Source of the DNA: Actinomycetota bacterium
GTDB lineage: Bacteria > Actinomycetota > Acidimicrobiia > Acidimicrobiales > Ilumatobacteraceae
DNA length: 49,484 nucleotides
Assembly: GCA_026393475.1 (NCBI GenBank)
Contig: JAPLAA010000062.1
Coordinates: forward strand, 1 to 49,484
Direction of reading: 5' to 3'
A program made the position numbers and the translations under genes. A model generated the notes under the pieces. The model saw nothing but the letters and a program-made list of their open reading frames with translations. It did not search any database and was not told the origin of the DNA. Each line of letters begins with the position of its first letter. The stretch's first letter is position 1. Positions 15,132 through 24,276 of the stretch are shown piece after piece.

Positions 15132-16859
15132 TCAGAGCGTGTTCGTGATCGCGCCGGTCTCGGCGCCCTGCACCAACTTCGCGTACTTGCCGAGCACACC
15201 GCTCGTGTAGCGAGGCGGGTTGGGCTGCCACGACGCACGGCGCTTGGCGATCTCGCCGTCGTCGACCAACAGGTCGAGGCTGAGCTCGTGCGTGTCGATA
15301 CGGATCCGGTCGCCGTCGCGCACGAAGGCGATCGGCCCGCCGTCGACCGCCTCGGGCGCCACGTGCCCGATGCAGAAGCCCCACGTGCCGCCACTGAAGC
15401 GGCCGTCGGTGATGAGTGCGCAGTCGGCGCCGCGGCCGGCACCCTTGAGGGCGCCGGTGATCGCGAGCATCTCGCGCATGCCCGGACCACCCTTCGGACC
15501 CTCGTAGCGGATGACGATCACGGTGCCCGGCTGCATCGAGCCCGACAGGATCGCCTCCATCGCGCCGTCCTCACCGTCGAACACGCGGGCGACGCCCTCG
15601 AACTGCTTCTGTTCCTGCGTGAGACCGGCGATCTTCACGACCGCACCCTTCGGCGCCAGCGAGCCGGTGAGGATGACGATGCCGCCCTCGGTGTGGATCG
15701 GGGCGTCGAGCGCGTGCACGACCACGCCGTCGGGCGCGGGCGGGTCGATCTCGGCGAGGTTCTCGGCCATCGTCTTGCCGGTGACGGTGAGGCAGTCGCC
15801 GTGGAGCAGTCCGGCGTCGAGGAGGTGCTTGAGCACCATCGGCACGCCGCCCACCCGGTCGAGGTCGCTCATGTGGAACTTGCCACCCGGCTTCATGTCG
15901 GCGATGTGGGGCACCTTGGCGGCGATCCGGTTGAAGTCCTCGAGTTCGAGCTCGACGCCGGCCTCGTTGGCGAGGGCCAGCAGGTGCAGCACGGCGTTGG
16001 TGGAGCCACCGAGGGCCGAGGTGACCGCGATCGCGTTCTCGAACGCCTTCTTGGTCATGATCATCCGCGGGGTGATGCCGAGGCGCAGCAGGTTGACGAC
16101 GGCCTCGCCGGCGCGGCGGGCGTCGTCTTCGCGACGGCGGTCGATCGCCGGCGGCGAGGCGGTGCCGGGCAGCGACATGCCCATCGCCTCGGCGATCGAG
16201 CTCATCGTGTTCGCCGTGAACATGCCGCCGCAGGCGCCCTCGCCGGGGCACGCCTTGCGCTCGATCTCGCCGAGCTCCTCCTCGGTGATCTTGCCGAGGG
16301 CGCACGCACCGACGGCTTCGAACACGCTCGTGATGTCGAGCGCGTCACCGTGGTGCTCGCCGGGCATGATCGAGCCGTTGTAGACGAACACGCTGGCCAG
16401 GTCGAGGCGGGCCGCTGCCATCAACATGGCGGGGATGCTCTTGTCGCAACCGGCGAGGCCGATGAAGCCGTCGAGGCGCTCGCCGTGCATCACGGTCTCG
16501 ACCGAGTCGCAGATGACCTCGCGGCTGACGAGCGAGGCGCGCATGCCCTCGTGGCCCATGCTGATGCCGTCGCTCACGGTGATCGTGCCGAACTCCATGG
16601 CGAAGCCGCCGGCGGTGCTCACACCCTCCTTGGCGCACTGGGCGAGGCGGCGCAGGGTCATGTTGCAGGGGGTCACCTCGTTCCACGCGTTGGCGAGGCC
16701 GATCTGGGGCTTCACCCAGTCGCTGTCGGTCATGCCGATGGCGCGGAGCATGGCGCGGGCAGGGGCCTTCTGGATGCCGTCGGTGACGTCACGGCTGCGC
16801 GGCTTCACGTCGACCGGCGTGCCGGGAGCAGGGGTGGGAGCTGGGGTGTCGTCGGACAT
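15132..16859 (-). CDS. ilvD: Dihydroxy-acid dehydratase
   Basis: A 575-residue iron-sulfur dehydratase of branched-chain amino acid synthesis, converting 2,3-dihydroxy-isovalerate (and the methylvalerate analogue) to the 2-oxo acids. The three cluster cysteines are in place: Cys65 (EVTPCNMT), Cys138 ([10 protein letters not shown]) and Cys210 ([15 protein letters not shown]). The C-terminal substrate region [19 protein letters not shown] is intact. Spacing fits a [2Fe-2S] bacterial enzyme. The N-terminus has a proline-rich leader of about 20 residues. The ATG at 16859 has TAGCGT 7 bases upstream on its strand (16867-16872), matching the leaderless pattern. Divergent from the PLP dehydratase at 16939. 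Confidence 0.97.
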   Translation of the reverse strand: MSDDTPAPTPAPGTPVDVKPRSRDVTDGIQKAPARAMLRAIGMTDSDWVKPQIGLANAWNEVTPCNMTLRRLAQCAKEGVSTAGGFAMEFGTITVSDGISMGHEGMRASLVSREVICDSVETVMHGERLDGFIGLAGCDKSIPAMLMAAARLDLASVFVYNGSIMPGEHHGDALDITSVFEAVGACALGKITEEELGEIERKACPGEGACGGMFTANTMSSIAEAMGMSLPGTASPPAIDRRREDDARRAGEAVVNLLRLGITPRMIMTKKAFENAIAVTSALGGSTNAVLHLLALANEAGVELELEDFNRIAAKVPHIADMKPGGKFHMSDLDRVGGVPMVLKHLLDAGLLHGDCLTVTGKTMAENLAEIDPPAPDGVVVHALDAPIHTEGGIVILTGSLAPKGAVVKIAGLTQEQKQFEGVARVFDGEDGAMEAILSGSMQPGTVIVIRYEGPKGGPGMREMLAITGALKGAGRGADCALITDGRFSGGTWGFCIGHVAPEAVDGGPIAFVRDGDRIRIDTHELSLDLLVDDGEIAKRRASWQPNPPRYTSGVLGKYAKLVQGAETGAITNTL

Positions 16860-16938
16860 GGCCGCCACGCTACATGCCCGCCCTCGGATCGTCCGAGGAG
16901 ACCAGGGCGTGCCGAGGACCAGCAGTAGTGTCCTGCTC

Positions 16939-18036
16939 GTGGACCCCGCCGACACGCCCTCTGCCACGCCTCCCGGGCCGCTGCCCGGCCCGTCCGGCGC
17001 GCCGGCGGCGCCGTGGCCCGGCCCGGCCACGGGCGAGGTCACGATCGCCGGGGCGGCGGCCGCGACGCCGATGCCCGAGCCGCTCGTCACCCCCGACATG
17101 ATCGCCGCCGCCCGCGCTCGCGTGTCGCCGTTCGTGCGCCGCACCCCGATCATCTCCACCCGCCCGGGCGAGCTGGGCCTGGTGCACGGCGTGGCGCTGA
17201 AGCTCGAACTGCTCCAGTACACCGGCTCGTTCAAGGCCCGCGGCGCGTTCAACAAGATTCTGGTGGCGGCCGCCGGCAGCGGCGTTCCCGAGGCGGGCCT
17301 CGTCGCGGCGTCGGGCGGCAACCACGGCGCGGCGGTCGCCTATGCGGCCAGGCGGCTCGGCTACCGGGCGGAGATCTTCGTGCCCGCCTCGAGTCCGGTG
17401 ATGAAGCGGGAACGCATCGCATCCTTCGGCGCGGTCGTCCACGTGGTCGAGGGGCTCTACGACGACGCTCAGGCCGCGGCGAACGCCCACCAGTACGAGA
17501 CCGGGGCGATGCTCGTGCACCCGTACGAGGACATCGAGGTGGTGGCCGGTCAGGGCACGATGGCCGCCGAACTCGGCGACCAGCTCGACAGCTACGACAC
17601 CCTGCTCGTCGCGACGGGCGGCGGCGGCTTCACCGCGGGCCAGGCGGCGTGGGTGCGCGACACCCGCAAGATCGTGAGCGTCGAGCCGATCACCAGCCAG
17701 TGCCTGCACACGGCGCTCACCGCCGGTGAGCTCCGCAACGTCGAGGTGAGCGGCGTCGCCAGCGACTCGCTCGGCGCCCGTCGCCTCGGTGCGATCGCGT
17801 GGTCGGTCGTGCGGCACTACGTCGACGAGTCGGTCGTCGTCACCGACGACGACATCCGGGCGGCTCAGCGTGTGCTGTGGGACGAGCTGCGCCTCATCGC
17901 CGAGCCGGGTGGCGCCACCGCGCTCGCGGCCCTTCGGTGCGGGGCCTACGTTCCCGAGCGAGGCGAGCGTGTCGTGGTGGCGGTGTGCGGCAGCAACTGC
18001 GATCCCAGCACCATCGTGCCCCCATCGCCGGCCTGA
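16939..18036 (+). CDS. PLP-dependent threonine/serine dehydratase family enzyme
   Basis: A 365-residue fold-type II PLP enzyme, with lysine Lys99 in [25 protein letters not shown], and the phosphate-binding loop [11 protein letters not shown]. The C-terminal [15 protein letters not shown] is typical of serine/threonine dehydratase or racemase types. The N-terminal 45 residues are Pro/Ala-rich with no fold. The GTG at 16939 is favoured by TAGTGT ending 7 bases upstream, the window's leaderless pattern; ATG 17071 ([10 protein letters not shown]) is the alternative and would remove the tail. Because it is divergent from ilvD, a role beside branched-chain amino acid synthesis is possible, but it lacks an ACT regulatory domain. 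Substrate is not resolved. Confidence 0.88.
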   Translation: MDPADTPSATPPGPLPGPSGAPAAPWPGPATGEVTIAGAAAATPMPEPLVTPDMIAAARARVSPFVRRTPIISTRPGELGLVHGVALKLELLQYTGSFKARGAFNKILVAAAGSGVPEAGLVAASGGNHGAAVAYAARRLGYRAEIFVPASSPVMKRERIASFGAVVHVVEGLYDDAQAAANAHQYETGAMLVHPYEDIEVVAGQGTMAAELGDQLDSYDTLLVATGGGGFTAGQAAWVRDTRKIVSVEPITSQCLHTALTAGELRNVEVSGVASDSLGARRLGAIAWSVVRHYVDESVVVTDDDIRAAQRVLWDELRLIAEPGGATALAALRCGAYVPERGERVVVAVCGSNCDPSTIVPPSPA

Positions 18037-18100
18037 CGTCACCCGCCTGACGTCGCCGGCCTGACGTCACCGGCCTGACGTCACCCGCCCGACATCACCC
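18031..18100. repeat. Five 14-bp tandem repeats between convergent genes
   Basis: Units begin at 18031, 18045, 18059, 18073 and 18087, with consensus GCCTGACGTCACC(C/G). Four of the five contain TGACGTC, and units 1, 3 and 4 contain the full palindrome TGACGTCA. The dehydratase stop codon lies inside unit 1. A degenerate sixth unit (GCCTGTCAGACGGT) runs into the MFS gene end. It could be a minisatellite, a multi-site operator or a transcription-stopping element. Confidence 0.85.
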
Positions 18101-18105
18101 GCCTG

Positions 18106-19410
18106 TCAGACGGTGTCGTCGGGCGCCGCGGCGAGGGCGAGCGCGTCGGGACGGTGCGTGCCGAGGATCACCAGCAGGACGGCCAGCACCACTCCCGACC
18201 CGGCGGTGACCAGGCGGAGCGACGTCGCATCTGCGATCACGCCCTGCACCAGCAGACCGAGCGGGTACATCGTGCCGAGCACGAAACTGTTCACCGCGAG
18301 CACGCGACCGCGCATCTCGTCGGGCGCGACCAGTTGGGCGATGCCGGCGAACGACGTGAACGCGAAGCCGTAGGTGAGCCCGACCATCACCAGACCGAAT
18401 GCGGCGACGGCGAACACCGGCGCGCTGCCGTAGAGCACCAACGCAGCGCAGAAGGCGAACGAGCTGACGACCAGCACACGCCAGCTGCCGAGGCGCGACG
18501 TCACGCTGCCGAGGGTCACCGCGGCGGCGACGGCGCCGATGCCCTGGCAGGTGACGAGGATCGAGGTCGAGGCCTCCCCGCCGCCGAACACGTTCGTCGC
18601 GATCTGCGGCACCAGCGCGATGAACGGCGCACCGACGAACACGACCGCGATCATCACCACCACCATGCGCCGCATCGCCGGCGTGGTGCGGGCGAAACGC
18701 ACCCCGTCGGCAAGGGCGGCGAACACGGGACGCGGCTCGCCGGGCCGGTGCGGCAGACGGACCATCAGCACCGCGACGATCACGGCGAGGAAGCTGAACG
18801 CGTTGCACCACAGCGCGAGCTCGATACCTCCGATGGCGATCGCGAGCGCGGCGAGGGACGGCCCGACGATGCGGCCGAGGTTCCACTGTGCGTTCGACAA
18901 CCCGATGGCTGCGACGAGGTGCTCGCGCGGCACGAGATCGGGCAATGACACCTGGAACGACGGGAACCCGAACATGACCACGGCGCCGGCCACGAAGGCG
19001 AGCAGCGCGAGGCCGGCTGGCGTCGCGTCGCCGGTGCCGACCCACCAGGCCAGCAGCGCGGCGATCACCGCGGCGATCGCGTTCGTGATGACGAGCACCC
19101 GCCGGCGCCGGAGCCGATCGGCCATCGCCGAGCCGACCGGCCCGACGATCGCACCCGGCACGAAGCCGGCCGCGGCGACGACGGCCGACCATGACGCCTT
19201 GCCGGTGGTGTCGGCCACGTAGTAGCCGAGTGCGACCGTCTCCATCCACGTCCCGATGTTCGAGAACAACGCGCCGACCCACATGATCGAGAAGTCCCGC
19301 GAGCGCAGCGGCGCCAACGACGGCGAATCGCGCAGACGGCGACGGCCACCATCGGACCCACCGTCGGGCACGTCTGCGGGGAGGTCGCCCGGATCGTCGG
19401 TCAGAACCAC
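18106..19410 (-). CDS. MFS transporter, EntS/enterobactin-exporter-like
   Basis: A 434-residue, 12-helix major facilitator protein of the MFS_3 type. It starts with the typical LAPLRSRDFSIMWVGALFSN, then WMETVALGYYVADTTG, the loop motif AMADRLRRRRVLVITN between helices 2 and 3, and PSFQVSLPDLVPREHLVAAI. Members export siderophores or drugs. The GTG at 19410 lies inside the end of the acetyltransferase gene (10-base overlap), so the two are one transcript and the pair may act together. The substrate is not known. Confidence 0.9.
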   Translation of the reverse strand: MVLTDDPGDLPADVPDGGSDGGRRRLRDSPSLAPLRSRDFSIMWVGALFSNIGTWMETVALGYYVADTTGKASWSAVVAAAGFVPGAIVGPVGSAMADRLRRRRVLVITNAIAAVIAALLAWWVGTGDATPAGLALLAFVAGAVVMFGFPSFQVSLPDLVPREHLVAAIGLSNAQWNLGRIVGPSLAALAIAIGGIELALWCNAFSFLAVIVAVLMVRLPHRPGEPRPVFAALADGVRFARTTPAMRRMVVVMIAVVFVGAPFIALVPQIATNVFGGGEASTSILVTCQGIGAVAAAVTLGSVTSRLGSWRVLVVSSFAFCAALVLYGSAPVFAVAAFGLVMVGLTYGFAFTSFAGIAQLVAPDEMRGRVLAVNSFVLGTMYPLGLLVQGVIADATSLRLVTAGSGVVLAVLLVILGTHRPDALALAAAPDDTV

Positions 19411-20591
19411 GTGGAGCAGTGTGGCGCAGGGCCCACCACGAACATGGCGTCGGCCCGACGGAGGACGTCGTCGGTGCGTGCCGTCAGCCGACGACCGTGC
19501 TCGAGGGTGGACGGTCGTACCCCACCGAACAGCAGGGCGCCCATCGACGAGCCGTCGGTGACGAGGTCGGGCCGGGTGCGCACGCGTCGGCAGGACGACT
19601 CATCGCCGTCGGACTCGACGGCCCAACGCACGCCGTCGACCTCCACGACGAGGCGATCGGCGGTGCCGTAGGTGCGCGCACCGAACGCGACGCCGGGATC
19701 GAGCACGTTGGCCCAGAAGCCGTCCTTCGCGACCGTGGTCGCGAAGGGCCGGACGTCGGTGAGCAGCATCGGCAGGGCTTCGTCCGGCGGCAGGTTCCTC
19801 GACGCCACGGTGGCCACGAGGTCGACCCCGAGGATGGTGTGCCACAGGTCGAGGTGCGCCTGCGCGGTGACGGGCACGAACTCGACCAGCTCGAGGGTGT
19901 TCATCGGTCGGCCGGTCCACTTGCTGCGGATGCGGTAGGCGGCGTAGCCGTCACGATGCGCCAGGTGGAACGTCGCGCTGCTGCCGTCGGCCGCCCGCTC
20001 GCGGAGTTCGTGCACGAAGTCGTGCCACGCCGGGTCGCGCGAGATCTCGCCGGCGCGCGTTCGGCGATGGCCCTCCCACACCGCGGCGAGGTGGTCGCGG
20101 GCGTCGTCGCCCTCCACGTAGCGCACGGCGTCGCGGTCGACCGGCAGGTCGGGACGGAGCCTGGCCGTCGTCCGGTCGATCTCGACGAAACGCATCGTCG
20201 ACGCGATGCCGTAGCCGAACCGCTCGTAGATGCCGCCTTCGCTGGCGAACAGCATCGCGATCGGTTCACCACGGTCGTCGGCATCCTGATGCACGAGCCG
20301 CATCAACTCGGTGACGATGCCCCGCCGCCGATGCGTCGCGGTGACGCCCACCCACGTGACGCCGGCGGCCGGTGCGGTGGCGCCGCCGGGCAGCGTGACG
20401 TCGAAGGCGAACGAGCCGGCGACGCCCACGATCTGCGAGTCGTCGACCGCGATCCGGAAGCGGTCGAGGTCGACGGTCGAGCGGCGCTCGGCGATCTGCG
20501 CCTCCGTCGGCACCTCGCCGAAGGCGCGACCGTCGGCGCGCACCATCGCAGGCCAGTCGGCGTCGGTGGGGATGCGGTACTCGATGCCCAT
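19401..20591 (-). CDS. Eis-like GNAT acetyltransferase
   Basis: A 396-residue protein with the Eis architecture: N-terminal GNAT domain, second GNAT-like domain and a C-terminal sterol-carrier-like domain. The acetyl-CoA loop is VGVTATHRRRGIVTELM (81-97). Tyr122 in GIYERFGYG matches the catalytic Tyr of mycobacterial Eis, and the protein ends in Phe396, as Eis ends in a catalytic C-terminal Phe. Eis enzymes acetylate multiple amines of aminoglycosides and protein lysines. The ATG at 20591 has CAGGCT 6 bases upstream on its strand. The overlapping MFS exporter downstream makes a modify-and-export pair possible; this is inference. Confidence 0.92.
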   Translation of the reverse strand: MGIEYRIPTDADWPAMVRADGRAFGEVPTEAQIAERRSTVDLDRFRIAVDDSQIVGVAGSFAFDVTLPGGATAPAAGVTWVGVTATHRRRGIVTELMRLVHQDADDRGEPIAMLFASEGGIYERFGYGIASTMRFVEIDRTTARLRPDLPVDRDAVRYVEGDDARDHLAAVWEGHRRTRAGEISRDPAWHDFVHELRERAADGSSATFHLAHRDGYAAYRIRSKWTGRPMNTLELVEFVPVTAQAHLDLWHTILGVDLVATVASRNLPPDEALPMLLTDVRPFATTVAKDGFWANVLDPGVAFGARTYGTADRLVVEVDGVRWAVESDGDESSCRRVRTRPDLVTDGSSMGALLFGGVRPSTLEHGRRLTARTDDVLRRADAMFVVGPAPHCSTWF

Positions 20592-20664
20592 GTCGCCAGC
20601 CTGCCAGGTGCGGCGCGTCCGTCCGGGCGAATTGGCATCGGGTTCGCCGACCTACGATCCGCCC

Positions 20665-21492
20665 ATGATCCGCCGCATCGGCAAGAACCTGGCTCTGCTG
20701 CAACCCGACCGGACAGAGGTCCCCGACGCCACGACCTCGTTGGAGCGCGACGGCTACGCCGTGCTGCGCGGGGTGCTCACGGCCGACGAGATCGCCGAAC
20801 TGGTCGACGAGACCGAGCGGGTGTTCCGTGATCTCCCGCCAGAACGCAATCGCTCCGACAAGGACGAGTTCCGGTATGCGGTGCTGAACCACTCCGAGCC
20901 GGCGCACCGGGCCCTCGCCCATCCGCGCATCCTGGCCACGATCGAACCGCTGCTCGGCGACGACTGCCACGTGATCGCGAACACCCTGTGGCGAAACCCG
21001 CCGGAGTTCGGCGGCGGCCCCTGGCACTGCGACGCGGGACCGCACATCCCCCGGCCGGCCGACGTGCCGTGGGACGACCGGATCCCGTATCCCGTGTTCG
21101 CGATCGGCGCCCACCTCCTGCTGCGCGACTGCACGCCGGCCGACGGCCCGACCGCCGTGATCCCCGGCAGCCACCGGTCGGGGAGGCTCGCCCCGCACGA
21201 CCGCATCCACGACCCCGACCTCAGCTACGACGGTCGGCCACCGGTGCTGCTCGAGGGCTCGGCCGGTGATGTGGCGCTGTTCGTCAGCGATGCCTGGCAC
21301 CGTGGCACGCCGGCCAGCGGCGGCAACGGCCGCTTGTTCCTGCAGGTGCACTACGGCCGACGGGACATCGCCCAGCGCATCCTCACCACCGACGAGGTGA
21401 ACCACCTGTCGCCCGACGCCATCGCGTGGGCCGACACGGCCCGACGCCGCGACCTCGTCGGTCTGCACCCCGCCTACTTCTACGACGGCTGA
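20665..21492 (+). CDS. Phytanoyl-CoA dioxygenase (PhyH) family oxygenase
   Basis: A 275-residue Fe(II)/2-oxoglutarate oxygenase with all expected ligands: His121 and Asp123 (WHCDAGPH), distal His212 (SDAWHRGTP), and Arg223 for 2-oxoglutarate (NGRLFLQVHYG). The segment PTAVIPGSHRSGR is also typical. The ATG at 20665 has TACGAT 6 bases upstream (20653-20658) and TTGGCA as a possible -35 15 bases further up. PhyH enzymes hydroxylate very varied substrates, so the role here is open. A second PhyH protein, at 37288, is only distantly similar. Confidence 0.9.
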   Translation: MIRRIGKNLALLQPDRTEVPDATTSLERDGYAVLRGVLTADEIAELVDETERVFRDLPPERNRSDKDEFRYAVLNHSEPAHRALAHPRILATIEPLLGDDCHVIANTLWRNPPEFGGGPWHCDAGPHIPRPADVPWDDRIPYPVFAIGAHLLLRDCTPADGPTAVIPGSHRSGRLAPHDRIHDPDLSYDGRPPVLLEGSAGDVALFVSDAWHRGTPASGGNGRLFLQVHYGRRDIAQRILTTDEVNHLSPDAIAWADTARRRDLVGLHPAYFYDG

Positions 21493-21505
21493 ACCGGCCC
21501 GCGCC

Positions 21506-21549
21506 GATCGGGGTGCGATCGGCGTGCGATCGGGTGGGATCGGCGTGCA
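21506..21549. repeat. 11-bp tandem repeats upstream of the amidohydrolase
   Basis: Four units with an 11-base period, consensus GATCGG(G/C)GTGC, start at 21506, 21517, 21528 and about 21539. They lie between the PhyH stop (21492) and the presumed -10 (21569-21574) of the next gene. One unit per helical turn would present each on the same DNA face. They could be an activator or repressor array, or a simple slippage repeat. Confidence 0.75.
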
Positions 21550-21580
21550 GGGCATTTCGTCGTCGCACTAGGTTCGGCGC

Positions 21581-22840
21581 ATGAGCGCCACCTCCACCGC
21601 CAGCACCGCCTACTCCCCCGCTCGTGTCGTCGCCGATCTGCGTGCCCTGGCCGATCGGACCGGTGGACCGGAGGGGAGCCGGCGGCTGGCGTGGACGCCG
21701 GAGTGGTTGTCGGCGCGGACGCTGCTGCGCGAGTCGCTCACCGGACTGCCGGTCGAGGTCGACGAGGACGAGGCAGGCAACGTGTGGGTGGTGCTGCGCG
21801 GCGAGCGTCCCGAGACGCTCGTGGTGGGCTCGCACCTCGACAGCGTTCCGAAGGGTGGGTGGCTCGACGGTGCGCTCGGCGTGATGGCCGGCCTCGAGCT
21901 GATCCGTTCGCTCGCCGCCGAGGGCATCCCGCCGGTCACCGTCGCGCTCGTCGACTGGGCCGACGAGGAGGGCGCCCGCTTCAGCCGCAGCCTGTTCGGC
22001 TCGGCAGCGTGCGTGGGCACGCTCGACATCGAGGTGCTCCGTGGTCTCACCGACAAAGAGGGCGCGAAGCTGCCCGAGATCCTCGCCCAGCACGGGGTCG
22101 ACATCGACAACCTCGACGGCGCCCGCACCCGCATGAACGACGTGAAGGCCTACGTCGAGGTGCACATCGAGCAGGGCCCGATCCTGGAGTCGATGGGCAA
22201 GGGCATCTGCACCGTCACCGGCACCAAGGGCATCGAGCGTGAACGCCTGATCTTCCGCGGCCAGGCGGCGCATGCCGGCACGATGCCGATGGAGATGCGC
22301 CGCGACAGCTTCCGTGCGGCATCGCGTTTCGCGCTCGCGATCGCGGAGATCGGCGAGCGCCATCAGGGCGTGACGACGGTCGGCCATGCGCAGTGCTGGC
22401 CCGGGGTCGTCACCGCCGTCGCCGGCGAGACGCGCATCACCATGGACATGCGCCACATCGATGCCGGCTCGCTGCAGGCGATGTTCGACGAAGCGCACGA
22501 GGCGGCTGCCGCGGCCGCCGAGGCCGAGGGCTGCACCATCGAGTGGGAGCACATCTTCCGCATCCCGCCGATGCCGTTCCACCCGGCGTTGCTCGAAGCG
22601 GCGCGCACGTCGGTGCGCGAGGTCGAGGGCCACGACGTGGAACTGCCGAGCGGTGCGCTGCACGACGCGAGCGAGATGGCTCGCGAGGTGCCGACGGTGA
22701 TGATCTTCTCGTCGTCGATCGCCGGCCTCAGCCACACCAAGGAAGAGGACACGCCCGACGAGCACCTGCACATGGCCGCCGATGCGTTCGACCGCACCTG
22801 CCGTCGCGCCATCGACCTCATCGTCGCCGGCGAGCTCTGA
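21581..22840 (+). CDS. M20 family Zn-amidohydrolase: N-carbamoyl amino acid or allantoate type
   Basis: A 419-residue dinuclear metallo-amidohydrolase of the hydantoinase/carbamoylase group. Metal ligands lie in VVGSHLDSVPKGGWLDGALG (His and shared Asp), VDWADEEGARF (catalytic Glu and ligand Glu) and AYVEVHIEQGP (His). The dimerisation domain has GQAAHAGTMPMEMRRD. The late LPSGALHDASEMA and FSSSIAGLSHTKEED complete the site. Substrate is either an N-carbamoyl-L-amino acid or a ureide such as allantoate. The ATG at 21581 has TAGGTT 6 bases upstream. No hydantoinase or purine-catabolic gene is adjacent. Confidence 0.93.
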   Translation: MSATSTASTAYSPARVVADLRALADRTGGPEGSRRLAWTPEWLSARTLLRESLTGLPVEVDEDEAGNVWVVLRGERPETLVVGSHLDSVPKGGWLDGALGVMAGLELIRSLAAEGIPPVTVALVDWADEEGARFSRSLFGSAACVGTLDIEVLRGLTDKEGAKLPEILAQHGVDIDNLDGARTRMNDVKAYVEVHIEQGPILESMGKGICTVTGTKGIERERLIFRGQAAHAGTMPMEMRRDSFRAASRFALAIAEIGERHQGVTTVGHAQCWPGVVTAVAGETRITMDMRHIDAGSLQAMFDEAHEAAAAAAEAEGCTIEWEHIFRIPPMPFHPALLEAARTSVREVEGHDVELPSGALHDASEMAREVPTVMIFSSSIAGLSHTKEEDTPDEHLHMAADAFDRTCRRAIDLIVAGEL

Positions 22841-22861
22841 CCCTTCCCACGGGGCGCCGTT

Positions 22862-24268
22862 TCAGCGCAGGCGGATGGAGAACGTGCAGCCGGCGCCGGG
22901 CGCGGTGGTGAGGTCGAGGGTACCCCCATGGGCCTCCACGATCGACCGGGCGATGGCGAGCCCGAGGCCGGCGCCGCCCGCGTGACGGCTGCGTGAGGCA
23001 TCGCCCCGGGTGAACCGGTCGAACACGGTCGCGGCGTGCTCGGGCGAGAGGCCGGGGCCGTCGTCGGCCACGGCGAGCACCACCGCGTCGCCGTCGCGTC
23101 GGGCGGAGATGCGCAGCGCGGCGTCGGTCGGGGTGTGGGCGAGTGCGTTGTGCACCAGGCCGGCGACCACCTGCCGCAGCCGCATCTCGTCGCCGGTCAC
23201 CATCAACGGCCCTGCATCGACAGCGGGCTCCACGACCACCGGTCGCCCAGGCTGCAGCGCTCGAGCGTCGTCGGCAGCGTCGTGCACCACCGGGACGAGG
23301 TCGACGGGTTCCGAGCGGAGGGGCCGTCCGCTGTCGAGGCTGGCCAGCAGGAGGAGGTCCTCGACGAGATCGTGCATGCGCCGCGACTCCGACCGCACCC
23401 GCCGCAGGACGTCGTCGCGGCGTTCGGCGGGCATCTCGTGGTCGAGCGCGAGATCGAGTCCGCCCCGGATCGAGGTGAGCGGGGTGCGCAGCTCGTGCGA
23501 TGCGTCGGCGACGAACTGGCGGAGCTTGTCCTCGTTGCGATCGCGTTGATCGAGCATGCCGTTGAGCGCCCGACCCAACCGGCCGACCTCGGTGCGCGGG
23601 TCGTCGTACGCCACGCGCCGTTCGCGCCGGCCGGCGGCGATCTCGTCGGCGGCGTCGGTGATGCGCGCCATCGGTCGAAGCCCGAGGCGGAACACCCACC
23701 ACATCGTCAGCGCCATCACCAGCAGCACGAGCGCGACGCCGATGGCGAGGGCGACGATCAACCGCTGGATCGCGTCGTCGACCTCGTCGAGCGGTAGCGC
23801 GACCACCGACCAGGTGCCCTCGGGCGTCGCCTGGATCGCCACGCGGAACCGTGACTCGCCGGCCACCCCGTCGACCGTGCTGAGCACCCGCTGGCCGTCG
23901 GTCGGCAGGTCGTCGACGTCTTCGACATCGACGTCGGGCGCGTCGTCGAGCAGCAGGCCGGACAGCACCACGACGAGGGTGCCGTCGGCATCGAACTCGG
24001 CGACGTAGAGGTCGGAGATCGGGCCCTGCAGCGGCGGCCCACCCGACCCCGTCGTCCCCGGCGCCTGATCGCCGGGCTGGAGCACCGGGACGTCGCCCTG
24101 GATGCCGGTCGGCGTCGACGGGCGGACGAAGGGTCGCACCGCGTTGAGTTGCTTGTCGATCTGGCCGACCAGGTGCTCGCGCTGGCCGTGGACGACGACG
24201 AACATCGCCGTGCCCAGCACGACGACGACCGCGAGGTATGCGACCAGCAGGCGAGCGCGGAGTGACAT
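22862..24268 (-). CDS. Two-component sensor histidine kinase
   Basis: A 468-residue inner-membrane kinase with helix 1 at residues 7-27 and an extracytoplasmic domain of about 140 residues. Helix 2 lies near 170-193, followed by a HAMP domain, then HisKA with phospho-acceptor His258 (DASHELRTPLTSI). The C-terminal ATPase domain has LVHNALAHTP, VADDGPGLSP and GGAGLGLAIARSIVEAHGG. The sensor domain has an unusually acidic run LLLDDAPDVDVEDVDDLPTD, suited to binding cations or a basic ligand; that reading is inference. The ATG at 24268 is 8 bases after the response-regulator stop. Its likely targets are the CotH and DUF4956-VTC promoters just upstream. Confidence 0.96.
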   Translation of the reverse strand: MSLRARLLVAYLAVVVVLGTAMFVVVHGQREHLVGQIDKQLNAVRPFVRPSTPTGIQGDVPVLQPGDQAPGTTGSGGPPLQGPISDLYVAEFDADGTLVVVLSGLLLDDAPDVDVEDVDDLPTDGQRVLSTVDGVAGESRFRVAIQATPEGTWSVVALPLDEVDDAIQRLIVALAIGVALVLLVMALTMWWVFRLGLRPMARITDAADEIAAGRRERRVAYDDPRTEVGRLGRALNGMLDQRDRNEDKLRQFVADASHELRTPLTSIRGGLDLALDHEMPAERRDDVLRRVRSESRRMHDLVEDLLLLASLDSGRPLRSEPVDLVPVVHDAADDARALQPGRPVVVEPAVDAGPLMVTGDEMRLRQVVAGLVHNALAHTPTDAALRISARRDGDAVVLAVADDGPGLSPEHAATVFDRFTRGDASRSRHAGGAGLGLAIARSIVEAHGGTLDLTTAPGAGCTFSIRLR

Positions 24269-24276
24269 CGGTGGGG

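Noticed and set aside
12363..16928. Uninterrupted 1521-codon frame on the plus strand
   Set aside because: It is antisense to the peptide-binding protein, Crp and ilvD genes. Composition is Arg/His/Asp/Val-rich without any domain, and it arises from third-position GC in the real genes.
18031..18100. CRISPR-like array
   Set aside because: Units are 14 bp and directly adjacent, with no spacers and no cas genes; treated as a tandem repeat.
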